Counted from the first letter of the stretch, positions 46,121 through 56,029 are shown. The stretch: 64,000 nucleotides of DNA from Flavobacterium sp. N1736 (GCF_025947065.1 NZ_CP109994.1:1798001-1862000), one strand, 5' to 3'. Made by a program: numbers and translations. The notes: a model not told the origin generated them from the letters alone.

Positions 46121-46150
46121 AAAAAGCTCACTGTTTAAGTGAGCTTTTTT
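46121..46150. terminator. Bidirectional terminator between the regulator and uxaA
   Basis: Perfect 12-bp stem AAAAAGCTCACT/AGTGAGCTTTTT, 5-nt loop. The two genes converge here. Confidence 0.92.
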
Positions 46151-46166
46151 TATAGTTAACTTTTAA

Positions 46167-47783
46167 TTAAAGCGAAACTCCTCTTTTCCAAGGAATAAAG
46201 TCGTTTTGATTTAAAATTGCAGCTTTAGTTTTGATAGTTCCACTTGCAACATCAATAATAAATTCAAGCATTTCATCAGCCATTTCATCGATAGATTTTT
46301 CACCTGTGATAATTCCTCCGGTGTCAATATCAATAATATCAGACATTTTTTTAGCCAATTCTGTATTAGATGAAATTTTTACAACCGGTGCAATCGGGTT
46401 TCCTGTTGGAGTTCCTAAACCTGTTGTAAACAATACCATATTTGCTCCTGAACCTACCATTGCAGTTGTACATTCAACATCGTTTCCTGGTGTACAAAGT
46501 AATGTTAATCCCGGTGTCGTAATATATTCACCATAATCAAAAACACCTGTAATTGGCGATGTTCCACCTTTTTTAGCGGCTCCTGCAGATTTCATTGCAT
46601 CTGTAATCAAACCGTCTTTGATGTTACCCGGAGACGGATTCATATCAAATCCTGAACCTGCATCAACAACAGTTTTTTCATACCATTGCATTAAATCTAA
46701 GAAACGTTTTCCGCTTTCGTCTTCTACACAACGGTTTACTAATTCCTGCTCAACTCCACATAATTCTGGGAATTCAGATAGAATTGTAGTTCCGCCTAAA
46801 GCAGCCAGTAAATCTGAAGTTACACCTAAAGTCGGGTTAGCCGAAATTCCTGAGAATCCGTCAGAACCACCGCACTCTAAACCAATTCTTAGTTTAGATA
46901 ATGGAGCTGGCTCTCTTTTTATGTCGTTTGCTACTTTGATTGCTTCAAAAGTATCTTTTACAACGCTGCTTAACATTGTTTCGATAGTACCAATTTGCTG
47001 CTGATCGTAGATTAAAACAGGTTTTTTACTGTTTGGATTAATAGCATCCAAAGCATCTTTGAAGATTTGAATTTGAAGATTCTGACATCCTAAACTCAAA
47101 ACTGTAGCTCCGGCAACGTTTGGATTATTTACATATCCTGCCAATAATTTCGCAAGACTGTGCGAATCCTGACGAATTCCGCCACAACCACCTTGGTGCG
47201 TGATGAATTTTACTTCGATATTATTGAATAAATTAGCATCGTTTGAAGCCGCTTCATTACCTGCACCGCCTGTTTCTGTTTTTACCAAAGAACGAAGCAA
47301 CAATTGATAATCGTTTTCTTTTGGCTTCATTAATTCTTTTTCGAAGATATCTTTTAAGATTTCGATATTTCTGTTTTCACAAAAAACCAACGGAAAAAAT
47401 AACCATACATTCTCAGTTCCAACTTGTCCGTCTTCCCTGTGATAGCCCTGCCACGTTCTGTCTTTCCATTTGTCAATATTTGGAGAAGCCCAGCCAATAG
47501 TTTCGGTTTTACCCGTTACTTTATCACTTTCGTGTTTTACATTTTCTGTAGAAAGTAAACCTCCTTTTTCAATTCTGGCACTTGCTTTTCCAACCAAAAC
47601 ACCATACATAATAATGCGCTCACCTACTTCAAAAGTATGCATGGCGATTTTATGTTTCATTTTCACATCAGATACGATTGTAATATCTTGTCCTTCAAAG
47701 TTGATTACCTCACCAGCAACCAGATTTACTAATGCCACTGCGACATTATCTGAAGGGTTTACTTTTATTAATTTCTTTTGCAT
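46167..47783 (-). CDS. uxaA: Altronate dehydratase
   Basis: 538 residues, cytoplasmic. Converts D-altronate to 2-keto-3-deoxygluconate. An N-terminal SAF-type domain (about 1-95; IKVNPSDNVAVAL, HKIAMHTFEVGE) is joined to the UxaA catalytic part: YHREDGQVGTENVWLFFPLVFCENRN, THQGGCGGIRQDS, LSLGCQNLQIQIF, GLECGGSDGFSGISANPT and the Cys-rich LLCTPGNDVECTT. Slightly longer than E. coli UxaA. Last gene of the uxa/kdg set, 95 bp after uxaB, from which it is separated by a heptad inverted repeat. Confidence 0.95.
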   Translation of the reverse strand: MQKKLIKVNPSDNVAVALVNLVAGEVINFEGQDITIVSDVKMKHKIAMHTFEVGERIIMYGVLVGKASARIEKGGLLSTENVKHESDKVTGKTETIGWASPNIDKWKDRTWQGYHREDGQVGTENVWLFFPLVFCENRNIEILKDIFEKELMKPKENDYQLLLRSLVKTETGGAGNEAASNDANLFNNIEVKFITHQGGCGGIRQDSHSLAKLLAGYVNNPNVAGATVLSLGCQNLQIQIFKDALDAINPNSKKPVLIYDQQQIGTIETMLSSVVKDTFEAIKVANDIKREPAPLSKLRIGLECGGSDGFSGISANPTLGVTSDLLAALGGTTILSEFPELCGVEQELVNRCVEDESGKRFLDLMQWYEKTVVDAGSGFDMNPSPGNIKDGLITDAMKSAGAAKKGGTSPITGVFDYGEYITTPGLTLLCTPGNDVECTTAMVGSGANMVLFTTGLGTPTGNPIAPVVKISSNTELAKKMSDIIDIDTGGIITGEKSIDEMADEMLEFIIDVASGTIKTKAAILNQNDFIPWKRGVSL

Positions 47784-47798
47784 GATTTTTATTTTTAA

Positions 47799-47870
47799 GT
47801 TGCTAAGATTCTAAGTTACTAAGTTACTAAGATGCGTCCCAAAAACTTAGGAACTTAGAATCTTAGAAAC
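47799..47870. repeat. Inverted repeat built of CTAAGTT heptads
   Basis: Arms 47799-47825 and 47844-47870 match at 25 of 27 positions as reverse complements. It fills the uxaB-uxaA gap. Related heptads lie at 59361-59420 and 59640-59676. Confidence 0.75.
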
Positions 47871-47878
47871 TATTCCAA

Positions 47879-49321
47879 TTAATATTGTTTGCTGAAATTA
47901 GCAAATCCTTTTTCTATTCCGTTTTCTTCAATTTCATTTAAGGCCAATACTAAAGCTTCTGATAAACCTTTGATTTTAGTCAAATCTTCACCCCAAAACT
48001 CAGTGTTAGCTAATACTTTAGCTACAACTAAATCTGCAGATCCTAATTGCCACGCGTTTTTAAATGCTTCAACTATCTCTGGAGAATCTTTTACAGGTAA
48101 TGCTTCGTTATTCCAGGTTCCTTTGTAGAATTGAATTAAACTCGCTAATGAAAAAGTTAAATTAACTGGCAATTTTTTGTTAGTATTATAATATCCTAAT
48201 AAACTAGGTAAAACTCTTACTTTAAATTTTGAGATAGAATTTAATGCAATATCAGCAAGTGCATGTTTGATAAATGGATTTTTAAATCGATCCATTACCT
48301 CTTCAGTATAGGCTGTAATTTCATTTTTATCCATATCCAGTGTTTCACTAATTTCACCAATAACGCTGTTTACGAATTTTCCGGTAAAATCTCCGTTAAC
48401 AGTTTCCATTACCAATTTGTTACCGTACAAAAGTGAAAAAGGAACCATTGCCGTGTGTGCACCGTTTAGAATACGAACTTTAATCATTTTAAAAGGACGA
48501 ATATCATCAACGATTTTTACATTCAAATCTGTTTTATCAAAAGGTAATTTTGCTTTTAAAGCATCCCCGCCTTCAATAGCCCAAAGAAAGAAAGGTTCTG
48601 CAGCAACAATTAAATTGTCCTGATAATCTAATTTATTATTGTATTCTTCAATTTCAGCTCTTGGATATCCGGGAACAATTCTGTCAACTAAAGTACTGTG
48701 ATACGTACAAGCATCTGATACCCAAGTTTTAAATGCATCCTCTAACTTCCATGTATCGCAATATTGCAAAATATATTTTTTCAGGGTCTCTGAGTTATAA
48801 TCAATCAATTCACAAGGAATAATTGTTACTGCTTTAGAGGCATCTCCATTAAAATGTTTGAATCTTTCATATAATAAAACAGTCAGCTTTGCAGGAAATG
48901 AAACTGGCGGCTGCATATCAGGAGTATCACTTTCAATGAATTCAATTCCGGCTTCGGTAGTATTTGAAACAATAAATTGAAGTTCTTCTTCTTTGGCTAA
49001 AGCTAAATAATCTGCAAACTCAGTGTACGGATTTATAGCTTTTACAATGTTAGTAATTAACTCAATATCTTGTATTTTTTCGCCTTTTTTAATTCCGTTC
49101 ATAAACAAAGTATAAAGACCATCCTGATCATTTATCATATTTACCATACCGTCTTTCAAAGGCTGAACTATTGCAATACCGGCATTAAAATCAACTTCTT
49201 TATTTAGTTTGTGAAAAGCGTAATCAACAAAAGCTCTCAGGAAATTTCCTTCACCAAACTGAACTACTTTAATTGGCTGTAATTTCTCTAATCCTGTATT
49301 TTTTCTATTTAATTGTTTCAT
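47879..49321 (-). CDS. uxaB: Tagaturonate reductase (altronate oxidoreductase)
   Basis: 480 residues, cytoplasmic. NADH-dependent reduction of tagaturonate to altronate. Mannitol-dehydrogenase-type fold: the Rossmann start VVQFGEGNFLRAFVDYAF (about 19-36), VSNTTEAGIEF, ILNGAHTAMVPFSLLYG with the active-site Asn/His, and KHALADIALNSISKFKVRVLPSL with the catalytic Lys region. Length fits UxaB. Between kdgA and uxaA in a continuous leftward cluster. Confidence 0.95.
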   Translation of the reverse strand: MKQLNRKNTGLEKLQPIKVVQFGEGNFLRAFVDYAFHKLNKEVDFNAGIAIVQPLKDGMVNMINDQDGLYTLFMNGIKKGEKIQDIELITNIVKAINPYTEFADYLALAKEEELQFIVSNTTEAGIEFIESDTPDMQPPVSFPAKLTVLLYERFKHFNGDASKAVTIIPCELIDYNSETLKKYILQYCDTWKLEDAFKTWVSDACTYHSTLVDRIVPGYPRAEIEEYNNKLDYQDNLIVAAEPFFLWAIEGGDALKAKLPFDKTDLNVKIVDDIRPFKMIKVRILNGAHTAMVPFSLLYGNKLVMETVNGDFTGKFVNSVIGEISETLDMDKNEITAYTEEVMDRFKNPFIKHALADIALNSISKFKVRVLPSLLGYYNTNKKLPVNLTFSLASLIQFYKGTWNNEALPVKDSPEIVEAFKNAWQLGSADLVVAKVLANTEFWGEDLTKIKGLSEALVLALNEIEENGIEKGFANFSKQY

Positions 49322-49540
49322 TTTAAATCCATTAAAGTGTTATAAATAACCACATTAAATACCTTATTACTTTATAAGAAGTTTTTTTTAATTGTAAAAG
49401 AAACATTACACTTGTAAGAGTAAAATACAATTTGCTGTGAGGAGTGACAAGCTGTATTTAGCAAGCGTAATGCTCAATTACAAAACGTTAAAAATCTAAA
49501 AAAAACTGCAATTCAAATAAGGAATCGGTATGATTACTCC

Positions 49541-50212
49541 TTATTTATTTTTAATATTTTTGATGATTTCAAGAACGTTGCTGACTTTTGTTTTTAAGCC
49601 TTCAAAATCATTGTTATCGAGTATATCTTTCGAAATTAATTGTGACCCTAATCCAACACAAGTTGCGCCTGCATTTAACCATGACGACAAACTTTCAACC
49701 GTTGGATAAACGCCACCTGTTGGCATAATGTTCGTCCATGGGCAAGGTCCTTTTATGGCTTTTATAAACTCTGGTCCGTAAATATCCGCAGGGAATAATT
49801 TTACAATTTCACAGCCTAATTCTTCGGCTCTTGCAATTTCCGTCAGCGTTCCGCAACCTGGCGACCATAATACTTTACGACGATTACAGGCAATTGCAAT
49901 ATCTTCTCTAAAAACCGGAGTTACAATAAAATTCGCGCCTAAACTCATATATAACGATGCCGAAGCAGCATCTGTAATTGAACCAACTCCCAGAATCATT
50001 CCCGGTAATTCAGCCAAAGCATATTTGTTTAAAGCGCCAAAAACTTCATGTGCAAAATCGCCTCTGCTGGTAAATTCCATTAATCTGGAACCACCGTCAT
50101 AACAAGCTTTTAATACTTTTTTACTGATTTCAATATCTGAATGAAAAAATAGCGGAACCATTCCGTTATCTTTCATTTGCTGCGCTACTTCTATTCTTGA
50201 ATATTTTGCCAT
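49541..50212 (-). CDS. kdgA: 2-keto-3-deoxy-6-phosphogluconate aldolase
   Basis: 223 residues, cytoplasmic TIM barrel. Splits KDPG into pyruvate and glyceraldehyde-3-phosphate. The Schiff-base Lys lies in EIVKLFPADIYG. The catalytic Glu region reads RLMEFTSRGD, SPGCGTLTEI is the phosphate/active loop, and NIMPTGGVYP is the second phosphate loop. Starts 10 bp after the kdgK stop, so the two are coupled. Confidence 0.95.
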   Translation of the reverse strand: MAKYSRIEVAQQMKDNGMVPLFFHSDIEISKKVLKACYDGGSRLMEFTSRGDFAHEVFGALNKYALAELPGMILGVGSITDAASASLYMSLGANFIVTPVFREDIAIACNRRKVLWSPGCGTLTEIARAEELGCEIVKLFPADIYGPEFIKAIKGPCPWTNIMPTGGVYPTVESLSSWLNAGATCVGLGSQLISKDILDNNDFEGLKTKVSNVLEIIKNIKNK

Positions 50213-50222
50213 TTTATATAAA

Positions 50223-51245
50223 TTATCTTGATACTAATCCGGCAGAATCACCGTCAAGCATATTTTCAACTTCTTTTAATGTAACCAGATTGTAATCGCC
50301 CGCAATAGTGTGTTTCAAACAACAAGCCGCAACTGCAAAATCTAATGCTTTTTGATTATTGTTTTGATATTGTAACAAACCGTAAATCAATCCGCCCATG
50401 AAAGCGTCTCCGCTTCCTACTCGGTCTACAACCGGCGTAACTTCTTTTACAGCAGCATGATAAATTGCTTTTCCGTCAAACAAAACACCGCCAATTCGTT
50501 GGTGAGAAGCACTTACAGAATAACGTAATGTTGTGGCAACCGTTTTTAAATTCGGAATCAAATCAAATAATTGCGTGTATAAAGCAGGAAGTGATTTTTC
50601 GTCCTGATAATTCGGGTTTGCCTTAGGAATTCCCAACATAAAATACGCTGTATCAATATCTCCTAAAATAACATTACTGTATTGCAGCATTTCCGGCATA
50701 ACTTCGCTTGGCGTTTTGCCATATTGCCATAATTTTGATCTGTAATTTAAGTCGCACGAAATTGTAATTCCCATTTTATGAGCCACTTTAATGGCTTCTA
50801 AACAAGCTTCGGCTGCACTTTGAGAAATCGCTGGCGTAATACCGCTCCAATGAAACCAGTCTGCACCTTCCAATACTTTTTCCCAGTCAATAAGTCCTTT
50901 TTCAATAGTTGCCATCGAGCTGTGTGCGCGGTCGTAAACAACGTTACTTCCTCTGGTTCCGGCGCCTGTTTCCAGAAAATAGATTCCTAAACGTTCTCCT
51001 CCATAAACAATGTTTTTAGACTCGACATTCATTTTTCTGATTTCTTTTAATGCCGAAGCACCAATTTCGTTTTCTGGTAATCTGGTTACAAACTCGGCAT
51101 CTAAACCATAATTTGCCAAAGAAACCGAAACGTTAAATTCTCCACCTCCGTAAGAAGCTCCAAATGTTTTTGCCTGAGAAAAACGCAAGTGCCTTTCCGT
51201 CGAAAGACGCAACATAATTTCACCGAATGCAACTATTTTACTCAT
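50223..51245 (-). CDS. kdgK: 2-keto-3-deoxygluconate kinase (PfkB family)
   Basis: 340 residues, cytoplasmic. Phosphorylates KDG to KDPG. PfkB marks: VAFGEIMLRLS at the N-terminus, FGASYGGGEFNVSVSLANYG (substrate Gly motif), SCDLNYRSKLW, and the C-terminal VDRVGSGDAFMGGLIYGLL with the catalytic Asp. Followed directly by kdgA. The 270-bp gap before it holds a large inverted repeat. Confidence 0.95.
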   Translation of the reverse strand: MSKIVAFGEIMLRLSTERHLRFSQAKTFGASYGGGEFNVSVSLANYGLDAEFVTRLPENEIGASALKEIRKMNVESKNIVYGGERLGIYFLETGAGTRGSNVVYDRAHSSMATIEKGLIDWEKVLEGADWFHWSGITPAISQSAAEACLEAIKVAHKMGITISCDLNYRSKLWQYGKTPSEVMPEMLQYSNVILGDIDTAYFMLGIPKANPNYQDEKSLPALYTQLFDLIPNLKTVATTLRYSVSASHQRIGGVLFDGKAIYHAAVKEVTPVVDRVGSGDAFMGGLIYGLLQYQNNNQKALDFAVAACCLKHTIAGDYNLVTLKEVENMLDGDSAGLVSR

Positions 51246-51280
51246 ATATTTTTATTATTTTACCAATAAAATGTTTTTCT

Positions 51281-51504
51281 TTTTACCATTAAGAGATTAA
51301 GAAAAATTAAGTTTTGTCTTAATGAAACTTAACGTCTTATGGTTTATTTTTTCGCCACAGATTAAAAGATTAAAATGATTAATTTTTTTCCTTAAAAATA
51401 AAATCTGCTTAATCTGCAAAATCTGCGTGATTATTTTTTTAAACTTTAATCTTAATTTTTATTCAGCTTCCAACTTAATTTTCCTTAATCTCTTAATGGT
51501 AAAA
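51281..51504. repeat. 224-bp nested inverted repeat element
   Basis: The terminal arms 51281-51313 and 51472-51504 are reverse complements with one mismatch in 33. Inside, 51353-51432 holds the dispersed CAGATT repeat (copy d) in opposite orientation. No coding frame. Looks like a small composite or MITE-like element in the uxaC-kdgK gap. Confidence 0.7.
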
Positions 51505-51515
51505 TTATTTTTATT

Positions 51516-52919
51516 TTAGAATTTGAAATATTCCTTAGCGTTGTTGTATGAAATATCAGCAACCAGTTTTCCAATCCATTCCATATCAGCAGGAAGTTCA
51601 CCTCTTTGAATTTCGTCTCCTAAAAGATTACATAAAATACGTCTGAAATATTCATGTCTTGGAAAAGACAAAAAGCTTCTTGAATCTGTCAGCATTCCAA
51701 CAAAACAGCTAATTAATCCCATGTTTGAAAGAGCGTTTAATTGTTTCGTCATTCCGTCTTTCTGATCTAAAAACCACCATCCTGAACCAAACTGAACTTT
51801 TCCTCTAACGCTTCCGTCATTGAAATTTCCAATCATCGTAGCCATAACTTCGTTATCAGCCGGATTTAGGTTATAAATAATCGTTTTTGTCAATTTATCT
51901 TTGCTGTCTAATGCATTTAAAAATGAAGACAGTTTTTGTGCCTGTGGATAATCTCCAATAGAATCCCAACCTGTATCAGGACCTAAAATTCTGTGCATAC
52001 GTGCATTATTGTTTCTTAGCGCCCCTAAGTGAAATTGCTGAACCCAGCCAAATTCATGATACGTTTCAGATAAGAACAATAAAATTGCACTTTGAAATTT
52101 CAAGCCTTCTTCCGGCGTTATTGTTTGATTTTCTCTTTTCTTTTTGAAAATTGAATTCACTTCACTTTCTGTAAAGTTTTCAAAATAAATCTGGTCTAAA
52201 CCGTGATCGCTTAGTTTACAGCCATTTTGATTAAAAAATTCAATTCTTTTTCTCAATGCCGAACATAAATCAGCATACGTGTTAATCGCAACTCCGGACA
52301 CATCCCCCAACGTGTCCAGATATGCGTTATAGCCATCGTTTGAAATAAGAATAGCTTTATCGGGTCTGAAAGCCGTACTCATTTTTGTTCCAATTGGATT
52401 TTGAGACAGTTTTTTGTGAAACTCTAAACTATCAATTGGATCTTCTGTTGTACAAACTAATTCAGCATTTACTTTTTTAAGCAGGTTTTGTGTGCTGTAT
52501 GCAGGAGAATTTATTTTTTCTGAAGTTTCGATATAAATTTTCTCTGCCGATTTTTCATTCAGTAAATCATAAATATCAAAATAACGTGCCAATTCTAAAT
52601 GTGTCCAGTGATATAATGGATTACGCATTGTATACGGAACCGTTTTTCCCCAGTTTAAGAATTTATCTTTGTCAGAACCATTTCCGGTTACAAATTGTTC
52701 GTTAATACCTAACGTACGCATTGCACGCCATTTGTAATGATCTCCGTTAATCCAAACCTGAGTAATATTGTCAAATATTTTATCTTCGGCGATAAACTGC
52801 GGATTAAGGTGATTATGGTAATCTATAATAGGCTGATTTTTAGAGTAATTGTGGTACAACTCTTCAGCATATTTATTTTCAAGTAAAAAATTATCGTTTA
52901 TGAATGTCTTTGAACTCAT
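51516..52919 (-). CDS. uxaC: Uronate isomerase
   Basis: 467 residues, cytoplasmic amidohydrolase-type barrel. Converts galacturonate to tagaturonate (and glucuronate to fructuronate). Marks: PIIDYHNHLNPQ (metal HxH), WRAMRTLGINE, LVCTTEDPIDSLEFH, FHLGALRNNNARMH and FVGMLTDSRSFLSFPRHEYFRRI. Length fits UxaC. 23 bp after kduD. Confidence 0.96.
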   Translation of the reverse strand: MSSKTFINDNFLLENKYAEELYHNYSKNQPIIDYHNHLNPQFIAEDKIFDNITQVWINGDHYKWRAMRTLGINEQFVTGNGSDKDKFLNWGKTVPYTMRNPLYHWTHLELARYFDIYDLLNEKSAEKIYIETSEKINSPAYSTQNLLKKVNAELVCTTEDPIDSLEFHKKLSQNPIGTKMSTAFRPDKAILISNDGYNAYLDTLGDVSGVAINTYADLCSALRKRIEFFNQNGCKLSDHGLDQIYFENFTESEVNSIFKKKRENQTITPEEGLKFQSAILLFLSETYHEFGWVQQFHLGALRNNNARMHRILGPDTGWDSIGDYPQAQKLSSFLNALDSKDKLTKTIIYNLNPADNEVMATMIGNFNDGSVRGKVQFGSGWWFLDQKDGMTKQLNALSNMGLISCFVGMLTDSRSFLSFPRHEYFRRILCNLLGDEIQRGELPADMEWIGKLVADISYNNAKEYFKF

Positions 52920-52942
52920 GTCTTTTTAATTATAATTGAGAA

Positions 52943-53734
52943 TTATTCTTCGTTTGATGGTTTACCAATTGTTGCCAGGATTCCGCCATCAACATATAAA
53001 ATATGACCATTTACAAAATCACTTGCTTTAGAAGATAAAAATATTGCAGCTCCTGCTAAATCGCCAGGATCTCCCCATTTTGCAGCCGGAGTTCTGCTAA
53101 TGATAAAATCATTAAACGGATGTCCGTCAACTCTGATAGGTTTTGTTTGTTCTGTAGCAAAATATCCCGGACCAATTCCGTTAATCTGAACATTGTATTT
53201 TGCCCATTCTGTAGCCATATTTTTAGTCAGCATTTTTAAACCCCCTTTTGCAGCAGCATAAGCACCAACAGTATTACGACCTAATTCGCTCATCATCGAG
53301 CAAATATTAATGATTTTTCCCTGTCTTCTTTCGATCATTCCTTTTGCCACATGCTTAGAAACGATAAAAGGCGAAACCAGATCAATATCTATAACTTCTT
53401 TAAAATCGGCAACTTCCATTTCGATAAGCGGAATTCTTTTGATGATTCCTGCATTATTAATCAAAATAGCAATTGGTCCAACTTCACTTTCAATTTTTGC
53501 AACAGCAGTTTTCACTTCCTGTTCATCCGTTACATTAAATTTATAACCAACTGCATTTATTCCTTCACTTTGAAGTTCTTTAACAGCATCGTCAATTTTT
53601 TGCTGAGACGAATTTCCGTTCACTACAATTGTAGCTCCCGCTTGTCCTAAACCTTTTGCCATTGCCATTCCCAGTCCGTGCGTACTTCCTGTAATAAGGG
53701 CAACTTTTCCTTTTATATCAAATAATGAACTCAT
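52943..53734 (-). CDS. kduD: 2-dehydro-3-deoxy-D-gluconate 5-dehydrogenase (SDR family)
   Basis: 263 residues, cytoplasmic. Reduces 2,5-diketo-3-deoxygluconate to KDG. SDR motifs: ALITGSTHGLGMAMA (NAD-binding TGxxxGxG), NNAG in ILINNAGIIKR, a catalytic Ser near ICSMMSELG, and YAAAKGG (Tyr/Lys). Starts 4 bp after kduI, a coupled pair for handling unsaturated galacturonate. Confidence 0.94.
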   Translation of the reverse strand: MSSLFDIKGKVALITGSTHGLGMAMAKGLGQAGATIVVNGNSSQQKIDDAVKELQSEGINAVGYKFNVTDEQEVKTAVAKIESEVGPIAILINNAGIIKRIPLIEMEVADFKEVIDIDLVSPFIVSKHVAKGMIERRQGKIINICSMMSELGRNTVGAYAAAKGGLKMLTKNMATEWAKYNVQINGIGPGYFATEQTKPIRVDGHPFNDFIISRTPAAKWGDPGDLAGAAIFLSSKASDFVNGHILYVDGGILATIGKPSNEE

Positions 53735-53738
53735 CTTC

Positions 53739-54575
53739 TTATCTTAAATCAGTTATTTTACAAACATCCATATCTCCGTAATCTAAATTCTCACCCGCCA
53801 TTCCCCAAATAAAAGTATAATTTGAAGTTCCTGAACCTGAGTGAATTGACCAAGGCGGAGAAATTACTGCCTGATGATTGTTCATCCAGATATGTCTAGT
53901 TTCCTGTGGTTGTCCCATAAAATGGCAAACTGCCTGATTTTCCGGAATATCCAAATAGAAATAAACTTCCATTCTGCGATCGTGAACGTGAGCCGGCATC
54001 GTATTCCAAACACTTCCTGTTTTCAATTCCGTCATTCCCATTTGCAATTGGCACGTTGTAACCACGCTGCCAATAATCATTTGATTTACCGTACGGTGAT
54101 TTGCCGTTTCCATTGTTCCTAATTGTAATTTATTAGCTTGTTCTAAACTTACTTTTACAGTAGGATATGTTGTATGCGCCGGAGCTGAATTGATGTAAAA
54201 TTTAGCCGGATTTTTACTGTCGTCACTTTTAAAGATTACTTCTTTATTTCCACTTCCAATGTATAAAGCATCTTTAAAACCTAATGGATACGATGTTCCT
54301 TCAACTACAACAGAACCGCTTCCGCCAACATTTATAATTCCCATTTCTCTTCTTTCAAGAAAATAACCTGCTTTAAGAGGATCAATGGTTTGAAGCGTTA
54401 AATCTTTTACAGGAACTGCAGAACCTGCTATATATCGATCATAATGAGAATACGTCAAAACAATTTCATTCTCCTGCATTAAATCATCAATTAAGAATTC
54501 ATTTCTTAACTGCTGCGTATCATATTGTTTTACAGCTTCTGGGCTTGACGCGTATCTTGAACTATATTTTGTCAT
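53739..54575 (-). CDS. kduI: 5-keto-4-deoxyuronate isomerase
   Basis: 278 residues, cytoplasmic cupin. Converts 5-keto-4-deoxyuronate, formed from unsaturated galacturonate, to 2,5-diketo-3-deoxygluconate. Metal site: MPAHVHDRRMEVYFYLD (His/His/Glu) and a second His in SPPWSIHSGSG. GTSNYTFIWGMAGENLDYGDMD is the usual C-terminal end. Promoter with a LacI-type operator at 54590-54603; the first gene of the metabolic set that runs to uxaA. Confidence 0.96.
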   Translation of the reverse strand: MTKYSSRYASSPEAVKQYDTQQLRNEFLIDDLMQENEIVLTYSHYDRYIAGSAVPVKDLTLQTIDPLKAGYFLERREMGIINVGGSGSVVVEGTSYPLGFKDALYIGSGNKEVIFKSDDSKNPAKFYINSAPAHTTYPTVKVSLEQANKLQLGTMETANHRTVNQMIIGSVVTTCQLQMGMTELKTGSVWNTMPAHVHDRRMEVYFYLDIPENQAVCHFMGQPQETRHIWMNNHQAVISPPWSIHSGSGTSNYTFIWGMAGENLDYGDMDVCKITDLR

Positions 54576-54589
54576 AATTTTTATTTTTA

Positions 54590-54611
54590 TGTAATCGATT
54601 GCACAAAATTA
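54590..54611 (-). promoter_or_regulatory. kduI promoter with LacI-type operator
   Basis: Minus strand: TAATTTTG (54604-54611, perfect TAnnTTTG) directly followed by TGCAATCGATTACA (54590-54603), one change from a perfect palindrome. The start codon is 14 nt further, so the operator spans the transcription start and leader. Confidence 0.8.
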
Positions 54612-54663
54612 TATTTTTATCTTCAAAAATCATAATACAAATAGAAATTTATTTGTGTTGATT

Positions 54664-55980
54664 TTACACTTCTACTTTTTTCATCCTCGGAACTAAAATA
54701 TGCATAATCAGCCACGCCAGTAAATAAGAGGCTCCGCAAATGCAAAACATAATAAAATAACCCGTTTCGATTTTGCCTATTTTAGTATAATAAACAAACA
54801 TGTTTTTTTGAACTACTAAAGTTAGTAAAATTCCGCCAAGTGCGCCGAACATACCTCCTATTCCTGTAACAGAAGCTGTTGCCTTTTTAGGAAACATATC
54901 TGAAACTGTTGTAAAAATATTAGCACTCCACGCCTGATGTGCAGAAACTGCCAAACCAATTACTAAAATGGCCCACCAAATATTTATTGCGCCTAAATAT
55001 TGAGAAAATAAAACCGGTAAAACGGCAAAAGCATAAATTAACATACTTGTTTTACGGGCTTTATAAGCCGGCCAGTTTTTGTTTATTAATTTTAGCGGAA
55101 GCCATCCGCCGCCAATACTTCCGATACTTCCAATAACATAAACCAATGCACAAGGCCAGATAATTTCTGTTGCTGAAAGTTTATATTCTTTCATCAGGAA
55201 ATCAGGCAACCAGAATAAATAAAACCACCAAACAGGATCTGTTAGTAATTTACCAATTGCAAATGCCCATGTTTGGCGAAAACTAAGCAGTTTTAACCAT
55301 GAAACTTTTTCTGTATGTTCAACTTCTGTTACTTCTATTTTATCAGAATTAATATATTCAAATTCTGCCTGCGATAATCTTTTTTGTTTTTCAGGAACTT
55401 CATAAAAAATGAACCATAAAACAAGCCAGATAAAACCAACAATTCCCGTAAGGATAAATGCCCATTGCCATCCATAATTTTCTGCTATAAATGGTACAGA
55501 CAAAGGCACAATTATGGCTCCGATATTACTTCCTGAATTAAAAATTCCGGTTGCCAAAGCTCTTTCTTTTTGCGGAAACCATTCAGCAGTTGCTTTAATG
55601 GCTGCGGGAAAATTTCCGGCTTCTGTAATTCCTAAAAAAACACGTGCTATTAAAAAACCCGGAGTTCCTGTTGCCAGTGCATGACCAATTGCTGCTAAAC
55701 TCCATAAACCTGTTGCAATTGCATAACCAATTTTAGTCCCTAATTTATCAATAATTCCGCCTGCAACCAGCATTCCCATTGCATAAGCAATTTTAAAAGC
55801 CAGTTCAATATTAGAATAATCTATAACCTCTTGTTCAGGTGTCCAATGAAAAGCTTCTGCCAGAAAAGGACGCAGGTAACTAATTACATTTCTATCCAGA
55901 TAATTTACCGTTGTGGCAAAAAATACAAGACCACAAATTGTCCAGCGATATTTTCCAATTGCTGCATTAGCTTGATTCAT
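54664..55980 (-). CDS. Hexuronate MFS transporter (ExuT-type)
   Basis: 438 residues, inner-membrane protein with about 12 helices. Proton-linked uptake of galacturonate or glucuronate. ACS-family marks: YRWTICGLVFFATTVNYLDRNVISYL at the N-terminus, FLGITEAGNFPAAIKATAEWFPQKERALATG, GSNIGAIIVPLSVPFI, and AHQAWSANIFTTVSDMFPKKATASVTGIGG near the C-terminus. Lies between kduI and the second transporter; probably co-transcribed with it, 49 bp apart. Confidence 0.92.
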   Translation of the reverse strand: MNQANAAIGKYRWTICGLVFFATTVNYLDRNVISYLRPFLAEAFHWTPEQEVIDYSNIELAFKIAYAMGMLVAGGIIDKLGTKIGYAIATGLWSLAAIGHALATGTPGFLIARVFLGITEAGNFPAAIKATAEWFPQKERALATGIFNSGSNIGAIIVPLSVPFIAENYGWQWAFILTGIVGFIWLVLWFIFYEVPEKQKRLSQAEFEYINSDKIEVTEVEHTEKVSWLKLLSFRQTWAFAIGKLLTDPVWWFYLFWLPDFLMKEYKLSATEIIWPCALVYVIGSIGSIGGGWLPLKLINKNWPAYKARKTSMLIYAFAVLPVLFSQYLGAINIWWAILVIGLAVSAHQAWSANIFTTVSDMFPKKATASVTGIGGMFGALGGILLTLVVQKNMFVYYTKIGKIETGYFIMFCICGASYLLAWLIMHILVPRMKKVEV

Positions 55981-56029
55981 AATTTTAAGGTTTGGTTGGT
56001 TGGTTAGCTAGTTTATTTCATAAAATCTA

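Noticed and set aside
46618..47004. Plus-strand open frame of 128 residues
   Set aside because: Antisense to uxaA; Pro/Ser-rich shadow of a conserved gene.
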